From DALYDK01 sp964415715 (GTDB lineage: Bacteria > Patescibacteriota > Saccharimonadia > Saccharimonadales > CAIOMD01): a DNA stretch of 9,488 nucleotides. Below are positions 1 through 6,359 of this stretch, in pieces; the stretch's first letter is position 1; every line of letters starts with the position of its first letter. The notes beneath the pieces are model-generated. The model ran no database searches. It worked only from the letters and a program-made list of their open reading frames with translations, and had not been told where the DNA came from. A program made the position numbers and the translations under genes. The stretch is from NCBI GenBank assembly GCA_964415715.1, contig CAYQBK010000015.1:1-9488 (forward strand). Reading direction: 5' to 3'.

Positions 1-68
1 TTAGGCGCTATGCAGTTTATACATTTTCCATGATTTCTGATAACGTGCTGATAAAAATGATTTTGCCA

Positions 69-98
69 TTGCCAGTAGTTACATAATACGTGTAAACT
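69..98 (+). promoter_or_regulatory. Predicted promoter of the S41 protease gene, leaderless type
   Basis: A -35-like TTGCCA lies at 69-74 (a second copy at 63-68 makes a direct repeat) and a -10-like TAAACT at 93-98, with an 18-base spacer. Only 8 bases separate the -10 from ATG 107, so the predicted transcript begins at or very near the start codon. No Shine-Dalgarno is present. The same hexamer, spacer and ATG geometry is seen before the gene at 1381, which strengthens the call. Confidence 0.45.
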
Positions 99-106
99 AT
101 AGCAAT

Positions 107-1336
107 ATGATAAAAAACGGAGTTAACACACAAATACCAAAAAAGCGTAAGGTTTGGCCATGGCTAGTGGGCGGATTTGCAACTATATTGCTGTCTTTTG
201 GCTTGTTTTATTTTGGCATACTTGTTGGTAGTGGTCAGCTAAATATTGGTATTGGCCAAGTAGCTGTTAAGGAAAACAAATCATTACCCCGAAAACTCAA
301 CTATGACAGTGTCGACCAGGTGTATACGACATTGCGCCAAAAATATGACGGGCAACTAAGTGAAGACAAACTTATCGAAGGCCTAAAAAAGGGACTAGTC
401 GATGCAGCCGGCGATAAGCACACATTGTATTTTGATCCAGCCGGCGCCAAAGATTTTAAAGAATCACTAACGGGTACATTTAGCGGTATTGGTGCTGAAC
501 TTAGCCAGGATGGGCAATATGTGACTATATTGTCACCAATTGCTGGTTTTCCAGCAGACAAGGCTGGCCTGAGGGCAAAAGATATCATAACGACCATAAA
601 TGGCGAAGATGCCGTTGGTATGAGCGTAGACAATGCGGTCAAAAAGATACGTGGTGACAAGGGTACAACTGTCAAACTAGGTATAGTTCGTGGTGATCAA
701 AAACTTAGCTTTGATATAGTTCGTGACACCATAACAATACCCAGTGTCGAAACAAAAATATTGGACGGCAATATTGGCTATATCAAAATATCGCACTTTT
801 CAGACGATACGTCAGATCTCATCAATAAAGCAGCCGCTGATTTTAAATCAAAAAACGTAGCCGGTACAGTACTAGATATGCGAAACAACCCGGGTGGATA
901 TTTAACAGCAGCCGTAGACGTATCATGCCAGTGGCTAAAACAGGGCGCCAAAGTATTAGATGAAAAACGTGGCGGTGTAGTTGAAAAAACATACACTTGT
1001 GATCAAACAGGCCCGCTCTACGGGGTGAAAACCGTAGTGCTTATCAACGAGGGTAGTGCCAGTGCTAGTGAAATAACTGCCGGCGCGCTCAAAGACAACG
1101 GTGCAGCCAAGCTAATAGGCACCAAATCATACGGCAAGGGAAGTGTTCAGGAAACTATCGATCTCAATACTGGTGGCTTACTAAAAGTAACTGTAGCTCG
1201 CTGGTACACACCCAATGGTAAAAATATTGACAAAGAAGGCATCCAGCCCGATATCAAGGTTGAGCTAACTGATGAAAATATTAAAAACAAGCAAGACCCA
1301 CAGCTCGACAAAGCAACCGAAACAGTCAAACAGTAG
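107..1336 (+). CDS. S41 family C-terminal processing peptidase (CtpA/Prc type), membrane-anchored, with PDZ domain
   Basis: This is a serine protease of the tail-specific/CtpA family, which cleaves extracytoplasmic proteins near their C termini. The 409-residue product has a basic cytoplasmic N terminus, one membrane anchor (about residues 17-41), a PDZ domain (about 118-200) for substrate-tail binding, and the S41 catalytic core. The core contains the NNPGGYL loop (260-266), the SASASEI motif with the predicted nucleophile Ser319, and GKGSVQ with the general base Lys344. Ser and Lys are 25 residues apart, as in E. coli Prc, and Gln348 follows in the conserved place. The length is normal for bacterial CtpA. 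ATG 107 is chosen because a -10 element ends 8 bases upstream and there is no Shine-Dalgarno. The receiver gene begins 44 bases after the stop from its own promoter. The specific substrate is not deducible. Confidence 0.95.
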   Translation: MIKNGVNTQIPKKRKVWPWLVGGFATILLSFGLFYFGILVGSGQLNIGIGQVAVKENKSLPRKLNYDSVDQVYTTLRQKYDGQLSEDKLIEGLKKGLVDAAGDKHTLYFDPAGAKDFKESLTGTFSGIGAELSQDGQYVTILSPIAGFPADKAGLRAKDIITTINGEDAVGMSVDNAVKKIRGDKGTTVKLGIVRGDQKLSFDIVRDTITIPSVETKILDGNIGYIKISHFSDDTSDLINKAAADFKSKNVAGTVLDMRNNPGGYLTAAVDVSCQWLKQGAKVLDEKRGGVVEKTYTCDQTGPLYGVKTVVLINEGSASASEITAGALKDNGAAKLIGTKSYGKGSVQETIDLNTGGLLKVTVARWYTPNGKNIDKEGIQPDIKVELTDENIKNKQDPQLDKATETVKQ

Positions 1337-1343
1337 ATTTAAC

Positions 1344-1373
1344 TTGCATTGTTGGGGTCAAATAGTTTAACAT
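1344..1373 (+). promoter_or_regulatory. Predicted leaderless promoter of the receiver gene
   Basis: A TTGCAT -35-like hexamer at 1344-1349 and a TAACAT -10-like hexamer at 1368-1373 are separated by 18 bases. ATG 1381 begins 8 bases after the last base of the -10 (7 intervening bases), where transcription would start. There is no Shine-Dalgarno. The block from 1367 to 1385 matches 7305-7323 at 18 of 19 positions. Confidence 0.5.
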
Positions 1374-1380
1374 AAGTGTT

Positions 1381-1785
1381 ATGGATGATCAAAATACAAA
1401 TCTCGAAAATACACAGCTCAAAAAGATATTATTAGTCGAAGACGATGATGGTCTGGCGAGTGTTTATGAAACCAGGCTAGATGCCGAAGGTTTTGCGGTT
1501 AAACGTGTTGCCAATGGCGAAGAAGCCCTGGCCGCCGCCATAGCTTACAAGCCTGATCTTGTATTGCTCGATGCAATGATGCCCAAGGTAAGTGGCTTTG
1601 ACGTACTAGATATACTGCGCAATACCCCCGAAACCGCCAATACGCGTATTATCATGCTGACAGCACTTAGCCAAGATGCCGACAAACAGCGTGCCGAAGA
1701 TCTAGGTGTCGATGAATACTTAGTTAAGTCACAAGTTGTCATAGCTGATGTGGTTGAACGCATCCGCCACCATCTAGCGATGTAG
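1381..1785 (+). CDS. Stand-alone response regulator receiver domain protein (CheY-like)
   Basis: This 134-residue protein is a single receiver domain with no output domain. It is expected to take a phosphoryl group from a histidine kinase and act by protein-protein contact. The complete receiver signature is visible: acidic pocket Glu20-Asp21-Asp22, phosphoacceptor Asp64 in VLLDAMMP, switch Thr93 in MLTAL, and Lys115 in YLVKS. The roughly 12-residue N-terminal tail before KKILLVEDD is short and polar. No histidine kinase with intact catalytic motifs is encoded in the window, so its partner must be elsewhere. It differs from the second receiver at 9034-9423, which has lost its Asp. The gene has its own promoter (1344-1373) and appears monocistronic. 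Confidence 0.93.
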   Translation: MDDQNTNLENTQLKKILLVEDDDGLASVYETRLDAEGFAVKRVANGEEALAAAIAYKPDLVLLDAMMPKVSGFDVLDILRNTPETANTRIIMLTALSQDADKQRAEDLGVDEYLVKSQVVIADVVERIRHHLAM

Positions 1786-1883
1786 TTTAACGACTATACT
1801 TTTGTTTTGTGCAAGCGAAACCATCTGCAAAAGAGTGTGGTTATTGAAGTCTGCAGTTATATCATTGTCTTCACACGACAAAT

Positions 1884-1912
1884 TTGACATAACAAAAAAT
1901 TTGTGCTACTAT
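1884..1912 (+). promoter_or_regulatory. Sigma70-type promoter of the Fic gene
   Basis: A consensus -35 TTGACA (1884-1889) is followed after 17 bases by TACTAT (1907-1912), with TG at 1904-1905 giving an extended -10. An alternative -10, TATACT at 1910-1915, would need a 20-base spacer. Predicted transcription starts near 1919-1920, leaving a leader of about 28 bases before ATG 1948 with no obvious Shine-Dalgarno. The rest of 1786-1947 shows no other gene or hairpin terminator. Confidence 0.6.
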
Positions 1913-1947
1913 ACTTAAGAGTGTAAATAGGCCTTGCAGTAATAAAA

Positions 1948-2616
1948 ATGTCAGAGAAACCCACAACATCGAATGGGTGCGAAATAACCCATCCGGTAGC
2001 AAAAATAGATGCCGAAGGATTCAAACGAGTTCTAAGTGATGAATTTGGGATTGACGCTCAAACTCCTTCTGAAAGAATAGAGCAGTTAAAGTGTCTTTCT
2101 GTAGAAGGTATTGCAATTTTGCTAGAACGAATTAACAAATCCATACAAGGTTCAGAAGATTCTTTAATTAGCCATGACAAAGTGATAAAAATAGGTGGTG
2201 AAGATACTATTCGAATTGAAGATAGGTATGATGTATTCTTAAAATTAGTAGAAGTAATAAAAAGCTGTCCTAAAGATGTTAATCCGGCAAGGGTTGGCGA
2301 TATGCTGGCCCTTGGTGTGGTACTTTTGCATCCGTTTAAAGATGGCAATGGTCGAACGGCACGCGTGTTAGGTTTGATGTTTCGTGATAATTATGACGGT
2401 CAGGATTATACGGAAGATTTTAGTATAGTTACCGAGCCTCGAGATGAGGCTCGTGAAAGGGGAGGGTTTATTATTTATGGCTACATAGCAAATTTACCAG
2501 CAGGATTTAAAAGATCAAATCCGGATGATGTAATAACATACCTATCTAGCTTGTTGAAAGAAGATAATGATGGTTTGTATTTGAGTTGTTATGGGCAAGC
2601 ACAACTGACAAGTTGA
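1948..2616 (+). CDS. Fic domain protein, putative AMP transferase
   Basis: Fic proteins transfer AMP or another nucleotide phosphate from a nucleotide to a hydroxyl side chain on a target protein. The 222-residue product carries a complete Fic motif, HPFKDGNGRTAR at residues 128-139, with catalytic His128, metal-binding Asp132, Asn134, and Arg136/Arg139. It is followed by a helical segment typical of the fold. The N-terminal part (1-90) contains helical stretches and a likely flap region around 85-95. The autoinhibitory motif [S/T]xxxE[G/N] is not found in canonical form. A near match, Ser201-x3-Glu205-Asp206, lies near the C terminus, where class III Fic enzymes carry theirs. No antitoxin-like small gene is adjacent. 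Arg codons AGA/AGG are more frequent here than in the neighbouring protease gene, a weak hint of separate origin. Target and nucleotide are unknown. Confidence 0.88.
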   Translation: MSEKPTTSNGCEITHPVAKIDAEGFKRVLSDEFGIDAQTPSERIEQLKCLSVEGIAILLERINKSIQGSEDSLISHDKVIKIGGEDTIRIEDRYDVFLKLVEVIKSCPKDVNPARVGDMLALGVVLLHPFKDGNGRTARVLGLMFRDNYDGQDYTEDFSIVTEPRDEARERGGFIIYGYIANLPAGFKRSNPDDVITYLSSLLKEDNDGLYLSCYGQAQLTS

Positions 2617-2682
2617 TGCACTAATAATACAATAATAATCTGCTAAACCGACAAAATAACATCAAACTTAGCAAGATTTGAG

Positions 2683-2955
2683 TTATTCGACGACTACTTC
2701 GGTGCGACGGACGGTTTTACCAGTGAAACGGCGAATACGACGTTCGATAAACTTGACGGCTCCGTCTTGAGCGGCGTGGATGGTAAAGTTGGCACTCATA
2801 AAGGTGCCTTTTCCTGCAACCTTGGTTCGGCCAACTTGGCGGATAATAACCTCGCCAGTGCGGACTTTTTGGCCACCAAAGCGTTTAACACCTAGGCGTT
2901 GGCCAGGGCTATCGTGGTTGTTTTTGCTTGTACCGCCAGCTTTTACGTGTGACAT
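2683..2955 (-). CDS. rpmA: Large ribosomal subunit protein bL27
   Basis: bL27 binds 23S rRNA near the peptidyl transferase centre, and its N-terminal tail reaches toward the P-site tRNA. The 90-residue sequence has the family hallmark near the N terminus (HVKAGGTSKNNHDSPGQRLG, residues 3-22), then VKRFGGQKV and the IIRQVGRTKVAGKG barrel strands. The length is normal. There is no N-terminal extension ahead of the glycine-rich start, so Prp-type cleavage as in Firmicutes is not implied. The start is fixed by AAGGAG, 4 bases upstream on the minus strand. The gene lies 19 bases downstream of the THUMP methyltransferase and is probably co-transcribed with it. The usual partner rplU (bL21) is not adjacent in this window. 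Confidence 0.97.
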   Translation of the reverse strand: MSHVKAGGTSKNNHDSPGQRLGVKRFGGQKVRTGEVIIRQVGRTKVAGKGTFMSANFTIHAAQDGAVKFIERRIRRFTGKTVRRTEVVVE

Positions 2956-2959
2956 AATA

Positions 2960-2965
2960 CTCCTT
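2960..2965 (-). promoter_or_regulatory. Shine-Dalgarno of rpmA
   Basis: On the minus strand, AAGGAG is followed by 4 bases (TATT) and the ATG of rpmA. It shows that this genome uses canonical Shine-Dalgarno initiation for an operon-internal gene, in contrast to the first genes of its transcription units. Confidence 0.8.
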
Positions 2966-2974
2966 AATAGTAAC

Positions 2975-4153
2975 TTATTTGGTAGTTAAGACGACTAGCT
3001 CACGACCCACAAACTGATTTTCACGAATGTATATTAGGTCCTGGCGATTTGCATACTTAAAATCTATACGATTGTACCCGATTTTGTCGAGCTGGTCAAG
3101 GGTAGGCAGGTGTTTAAAGCCACTTTTTGTTCGCCAGGTGGGTACTGCTAGGCAAAGCCTGGTGTTTTGTGGTAGTTGTTTGGCAAGATTGACTAGTGTT
3201 TTATGGTGTAAACCGTTGGTTTCGGCTACTAAACGGCTTAGTTTTTCAGCATCTGGCATCATAGATATTGGTGAACCCAAATATGTTTCAGTGGCAACAA
3301 TATCAATATTTTTTGGCCAGGTGTGTGTTTGAGCATCGCCCAGCTCAATAATTGTAGAATCTGTATTTAGTTTCGGATATTTGCAATACAACCAGTGTAG
3401 GTTTTGCGTGCTGTAGTTAACCATTTTGGGGTTATTGTCTGTACCAACAACGTTATATCCCATAAGGCTGGCTTCTTGCAGTATAACACCAGTGCCACAA
3501 AACGGGTCTAGTAGGGTGGTGCTTTGTGAGCCAGCCCCCTGAGCTAGGTTTATGATAGTTTGGGCTAGTTTGGGCGGTAACATACCTATATAAGCATCAC
3601 GTTTGGGCCTGGCTTGGTCGCGGGCCGTATAGGCTTCGATATCTTGCTCAAAGCGGGTAATACCTACAACAACCTTGCTACCACTGCCGATAACGACAAC
3701 TTCTATGCCATGTTCCTTGGCTAGTTTATTGTGTAGCACCTGGGCTGTTGATAGGGCTGGGGTTTTGTTGGGCACGAGCCTAACAGATCGACCGCCACCT
3801 TTTAATATCTTTTTGATATTTAAGCCTGTTTTTTCTATATCTCGGCAATCTATAGCTAGCCCGTAGACACTGATACCTATGGTTAGCTTTCCGTCGGTTG
3901 TAGCCAAGGCTTGTTTTTTCATGATGTCGGTTATTTTTTTAGATAGTTTGATCCAGCCATCGTAGTAGCCGATATCGATGATTTGGCCGTATTTTATGAT
4001 ACTACCCAATCGATCGCCAAAGTCAGCCGGAATGTCGGCGTTAATTAGGGCCGTAGTGGCGCTAAATGGTTCTATATTTTCGGCACCCAATAGGCTTTCT
4101 AGCTCGGCCAAACCCAATCGTGGCTGTCGCCCCAAAATTGCAAAATATTTCAT
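2975..4153 (-). CDS. THUMP-domain class I methyltransferase, Trm-G10/Trm11-like (putative tRNA guanosine N2-methylase)
   Basis: The protein has an N-terminal THUMP-type RNA-binding region (about residues 1-170) and a C-terminal Rossmann methyltransferase domain (about 185-392). This is the architecture of archaeal Trm-G10 and eukaryotic Trm11, which make N2-methylguanosine at tRNA position 10. Motif I is LLDPFCGTG (214-222), preceded by a conserved-looking RDQARPKRDAYIGMLPPKLA segment (178-197). The acidic end of strand 2 is Asp239 (GTDNN). Motif IV, normally [D/N]PP[Y/F], reads ETYLGSP (289-295), so the residues that contact the guanine amino group are altered. Substrate and target position are therefore inferred only from domain order. 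ATG 4153 is chosen because a TATACT -10 on the minus strand lies 10 bases upstream. The gene is divergent from the 4196 gene and is followed by rpmA. Confidence 0.82.
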   Translation of the reverse strand: MKYFAILGRQPRLGLAELESLLGAENIEPFSATTALINADIPADFGDRLGSIIKYGQIIDIGYYDGWIKLSKKITDIMKKQALATTDGKLTIGISVYGLAIDCRDIEKTGLNIKKILKGGGRSVRLVPNKTPALSTAQVLHNKLAKEHGIEVVVIGSGSKVVVGITRFEQDIEAYTARDQARPKRDAYIGMLPPKLAQTIINLAQGAGSQSTTLLDPFCGTGVILQEASLMGYNVVGTDNNPKMVNYSTQNLHWLYCKYPKLNTDSTIIELGDAQTHTWPKNIDIVATETYLGSPISMMPDAEKLSRLVAETNGLHHKTLVNLAKQLPQNTRLCLAVPTWRTKSGFKHLPTLDQLDKIGYNRIDFKYANRQDLIYIRENQFVGRELVVLTTK

Positions 4154-4163
4154 ACTACCAACA

Positions 4164-4169
4164 AGTATA
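4164..4169 (-). promoter_or_regulatory. -10 element of the THUMP methyltransferase/rpmA unit
   Basis: Read on the minus strand this is TATACT, 10 bases before ATG 4153, predicting a leader of only a few bases and no Shine-Dalgarno. No good -35 is visible. It is half of a back-to-back promoter pair with the plus-strand TATAAT at 4182-4187. Confidence 0.4.
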
Positions 4170-4185
4170 CATCGAATAATGTATA
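4166..4185. repeat. 7-base perfect inverted repeat in the divergent promoter region
   Basis: TATACAT (4166-4172) and ATGTATA (4179-4185) are perfect inverted copies separated by 6 bases. The arms overlap the -10 elements of both divergent genes. It could be an operator for a dimeric regulator, or simply follow from two facing AT-rich -10 boxes. Confidence 0.35.
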
Positions 4186-4187
4186 AT
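4182..4187 (+). promoter_or_regulatory. Consensus -10 (TATAAT) of the flippase-like gene
   Basis: A perfect TATAAT ends 8 bases before ATG 4196, placing transcription initiation at or near the start codon. It overlaps the first base of the upstream TTG codon (4187-4189), so that TTG would not be on the transcript. No convincing -35 is visible; CCAACA at 4158-4163 is poor. Confidence 0.55.
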
Positions 4188-4195
4188 TGGCTTGT

Positions 4196-5251
4196 ATGCT
4201 GTCGAAAAAAGTTCGAATAATAATAAATATTGTGACGATTGTTGCACTTGGTATATTGCTGTATTTTTCATGGCCACAGATAAAAGATGGTTTGCATCAG
4301 ATAGGCGGGGCCAAGTGGTCGTTAATCGCACTGATGATACCACTACAAATATTTAATTTTTATGCTGTAGGTATGATCTATTATGACTATTTTGCGGCAA
4401 CCGGTCAAAAGATGGATAGTAAGTTTCAAATGTTCAAAATTGCCCTAGAGCTAAATTTTGTCAACAATGTCTTTCCTAGTGGTGGAGTGGCGGGGTTCTC
4501 GTATTTGGGTATTCGCCTCAAACATTTGGGTGTGCCGGTAGCTAGAACAACACTTGCGCAAGCAATGCGTTTTGCACTGACATTTATAAGCTTTTTGTTG
4601 CTACTGTTTGTTGGTTTGTTTTTTCTAAGCTTTGACAATCAAGCGGGCGGAGTTACCCTATATATTTCATTAAGTATTGCCTTTATGACACTATTTGGTA
4701 CGGTACTAGGTATATATATTGTTAGTGATGAAAACAGAATAACTAGTTTTATGGGTTTTCTGCCACGCATAGCTAACCGGGCATTACATCCATTTACAAA
4801 AAAAGAAAACAGTATAAATATCGTCAAGGTCGAGAAATTGTTTGCTGATCTACACAAAGATTATGCCAAAGTTATGCGACACCGGAAACGACTTAAACGA
4901 CCACTGGTATGGGCGCTGTTGGTCAATATATCAGAGGTAATGACCATATATGCAGCATATTTAGCCATTGGCCAAACGGTTAATCCTGGGGCAGTGATAT
5001 TGGCCTATTCGGTAGCTAGTTTTGCTGGGCTGGTCTCGATATTGCCTGGGGGGATAGGTGTTTGCGAGGCGCTTATGACCGCTACTTTTGCTAGTGCGGG
5101 CGTGCCAAAGGCGGCAGCTTTGTCGGCTACATTGATATATCGTATATTTACGATGATAGTATTTGTGCCAGTCGGGTTTATTTTGTATCAAAAAGCGCTA
5201 CGAAAAGGCGAGGTCGAACGTGTCCAGCGAAAATCAGCCACTAAAATTTAG
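4196..5251 (+). CDS. Polytopic membrane protein of the lysylphosphatidylglycerol synthetase TM/UPF0104 (YbhN, AglD) family, flippase-like
   Basis: The 351-residue integral membrane protein has several hydrophobic spans (about residues 8-25, 41-63, 120-147, 154-177, 237-257, 266-284, 289-302 and 307-331). Two family hallmarks are present: NNVFPSGGVAGFSYL (90-104) and SILPGGIGVCEALM (281-294), typical of the transmembrane half of MprF and of YbhN/AglD homologues. MprF members flip aminoacylated lipids; stand-alone members are uncharacterised or linked to glycolipid synthesis, so the substrate here is unknown. No C-terminal aminoacyl-transferase domain is attached. A TTG at 4187 is also open, but it overlaps the -10 element; ATG 4196 is the credible start. 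The 3' end overlaps xseA by 32 bases, which implies translational coupling. Confidence 0.87.
   Translation: MLSKKVRIIINIVTIVALGILLYFSWPQIKDGLHQIGGAKWSLIALMIPLQIFNFYAVGMIYYDYFAATGQKMDSKFQMFKIALELNFVNNVFPSGGVAGFSYLGIRLKHLGVPVARTTLAQAMRFALTFISFLLLLFVGLFFLSFDNQAGGVTLYISLSIAFMTLFGTVLGIYIVSDENRITSFMGFLPRIANRALHPFTKKENSINIVKVEKLFADLHKDYAKVMRHRKRLKRPLVWALLVNISEVMTIYAAYLAIGQTVNPGAVILAYSVASFAGLVSILPGGIGVCEALMTATFASAGVPKAAALSATLIYRIFTMIVFVPVGFILYQKALRKGEVERVQRKSATKI
5206..5213 (+). promoter_or_regulatory. Shine-Dalgarno that fixes the GTG start of xseA
   Basis: AGGCGAGG lies inside the end of the preceding membrane-protein gene, 6 bases before GTG 5220. It supports GTG initiation and makes the longer ATG start at 5163 unlikely. 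Confidence 0.65.
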
Positions 5252-6359
5252 CCCAAGTGACTTTGTTGCTTTAGCAAACCAGGTTTTTGAGACTGCATTT
5301 GGATTTGTGTATTTGCAGGGAGAAATAGCAAATTTTCGGGTCAGTAAAAACAAATGGGTGTATTTTGATCTAAAAGATGACACAAGCAAAATAGCCTGTT
5401 TCGGTAGTGTTTATAGCCTGCCTGGGCCTGTAGAGGATGGTATGTTGGTAGAAATATCCGGCCGGGCAACTATGCACCCACAGTTTGGGTTCAGTTTTAC
5501 CTTTCAAAGCATCAAACCTAGCGGCGAAGGCTCAATCAAAAAAGCTTTTGATATGTTACGAGCCAAACTACAAAACGAAGGCCTGTTCGATATTGCCCGC
5601 AAACGATATCTGCCATATCCACCTAGTAAAATAGCCCTAGTAACATCCGCCAAATCAGCCGCTTACGTTGATTTTGTTAAAATAGTAAATGTCCGCTGGC
5701 CGTACGTAGAGATAGTGGTGTATGACACCTTGGTGCAGGGTGAAAATGCCCCAGCTCAACTTGTAAACGCTATAAATATGGCAAACCAAGACGCCACGGC
5801 TGATATATTGGTTGTAACGCGGGGTGGTGGATCGGCCGATGATATGGCTGCCTTTAGCGATGAAAGAGTAGTTCGGGCGCTAGCTGCGAGCCGAATACCA
5901 ACACTGGTGGCAATAGGTCACGAAATAGACGAAAGCCTGGCCGAGTTAGTAGCTGATAAGCGGGCTAGTACACCAAGTAATGCAGCTGAACTAATTGTTC
6001 CTGACAAACCTACAGAAAAAAAGTTCGTCGATAGCGCACAAAACAATATCACATCGGGTTATAAAAATTTTATAGAATCAGAATTGTCTGACAATGCCAA
6101 TATTTTTAAGCAAATATCTGACATGTACAGATCGCACATAACAAACGAACAAGCTGCGCTATCTAATTATGGTCAAATACTAAGCTCACTAAACCCAACC
6201 AATGTTTTGAAGCGTGGTTATAGTGTTATTCGGCTAGAAAACGGCAGACTAGTCAGGAAGATTGCAGATGTACAGATCGGCAATAATCTAAATATTACAC
6301 TTTCAGATGGTGGTAATATAGTGGTAGAAGTTAAAAGCATCAAGAGAGGGGAGTTATGA
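5220..6359 (+). CDS. xseA: Exodeoxyribonuclease VII large subunit
   Basis: XseA is the catalytic subunit of exonuclease VII, which degrades single-stranded DNA from both ends into oligonucleotides. The 379-residue protein shows an N-terminal OB-fold (about residues 8-100), then the nuclease core with EGLFD (120-124), TSAKSAAYVD (142-151), VQGENA (172-177), RGGGSADD (201-208), and GHEIDESLAELVADKRASTP (233-252). Candidate catalytic residues are Asp151, Arg201, His234 and Asp237. The C-terminal GYSV segment (333-336) is present. The product is shorter than E. coli XseA (about 456 aa), and the reduction falls in the helical stalk between about 258 and 325. GTG 5220 is chosen because AGGCGAGG sits 6 bases upstream and the conserved region begins just after it. 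The open frame extends up to 5163 without family similarity. Confidence 0.96.
   Translation: MSSENQPLKFSPSDFVALANQVFETAFGFVYLQGEIANFRVSKNKWVYFDLKDDTSKIACFGSVYSLPGPVEDGMLVEISGRATMHPQFGFSFTFQSIKPSGEGSIKKAFDMLRAKLQNEGLFDIARKRYLPYPPSKIALVTSAKSAAYVDFVKIVNVRWPYVEIVVYDTLVQGENAPAQLVNAINMANQDATADILVVTRGGGSADDMAAFSDERVVRALAASRIPTLVAIGHEIDESLAELVADKRASTPSNAAELIVPDKPTEKKFVDSAQNNITSGYKNFIESELSDNANIFKQISDMYRSHITNEQAALSNYGQILSSLNPTNVLKRGYSVIRLENGRLVRKIADVQIGNNLNITLSDGGNIVVEVKSIKRGEL

Noticed and set aside
1..69. Minus-strand 22-codon frame from ATG (67-69) to TAA (1-3), encoding a basic peptide, MAKSFLSARYQKSWKMYKLHSA without its last two residues being conserved in anything recognised
   Set aside because: It is too short to judge, has no Shine-Dalgarno, no recognised family, and overlaps the -35 of the 107 gene. 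It could be real if conserved in relatives, but nothing in the sequence demands it.
3..86. Plus-strand open frame running in from the window edge to TAA at 84-86, possibly the tail of an upstream gene
   Set aside because: Its 27 codons are consistent with chance and show no recognisable motif; without upstream sequence it cannot be supported.
301..675. 124-codon minus-strand frame inside the protease gene
   Set aside because: It is antisense to the well-supported S41 protease, Ser/Pro-rich as expected from reverse reading, and has no initiation signal.
2614..2616. Possibility that TGA is read as glycine (code 25), given the CPR-like character
   Set aside because: TGA terminates three genes exactly where their products should end, including the ATGA overlap of xseA and xseB, so the standard code is used.
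2640..2676. TGCTAA...TTAGCA inverted repeat in the convergent gap between the Fic gene and rpmA, considered as a terminator
   Set aside because: The arms are only 6 AT-rich bases with a loop of more than 20 bases and no following T-run; too weak for a terminator call.
2780..2989. Plus-strand frame across rpmA
   Set aside because: It is a shadow of the bL27 coding sequence on the opposite strand.
5163..5219. Upstream extension of xseA from ATG 5163
   Set aside because: The added residues are the out-of-frame reading of the membrane protein's last helix, while a Shine-Dalgarno and the conserved XseA N terminus point to GTG 5220.
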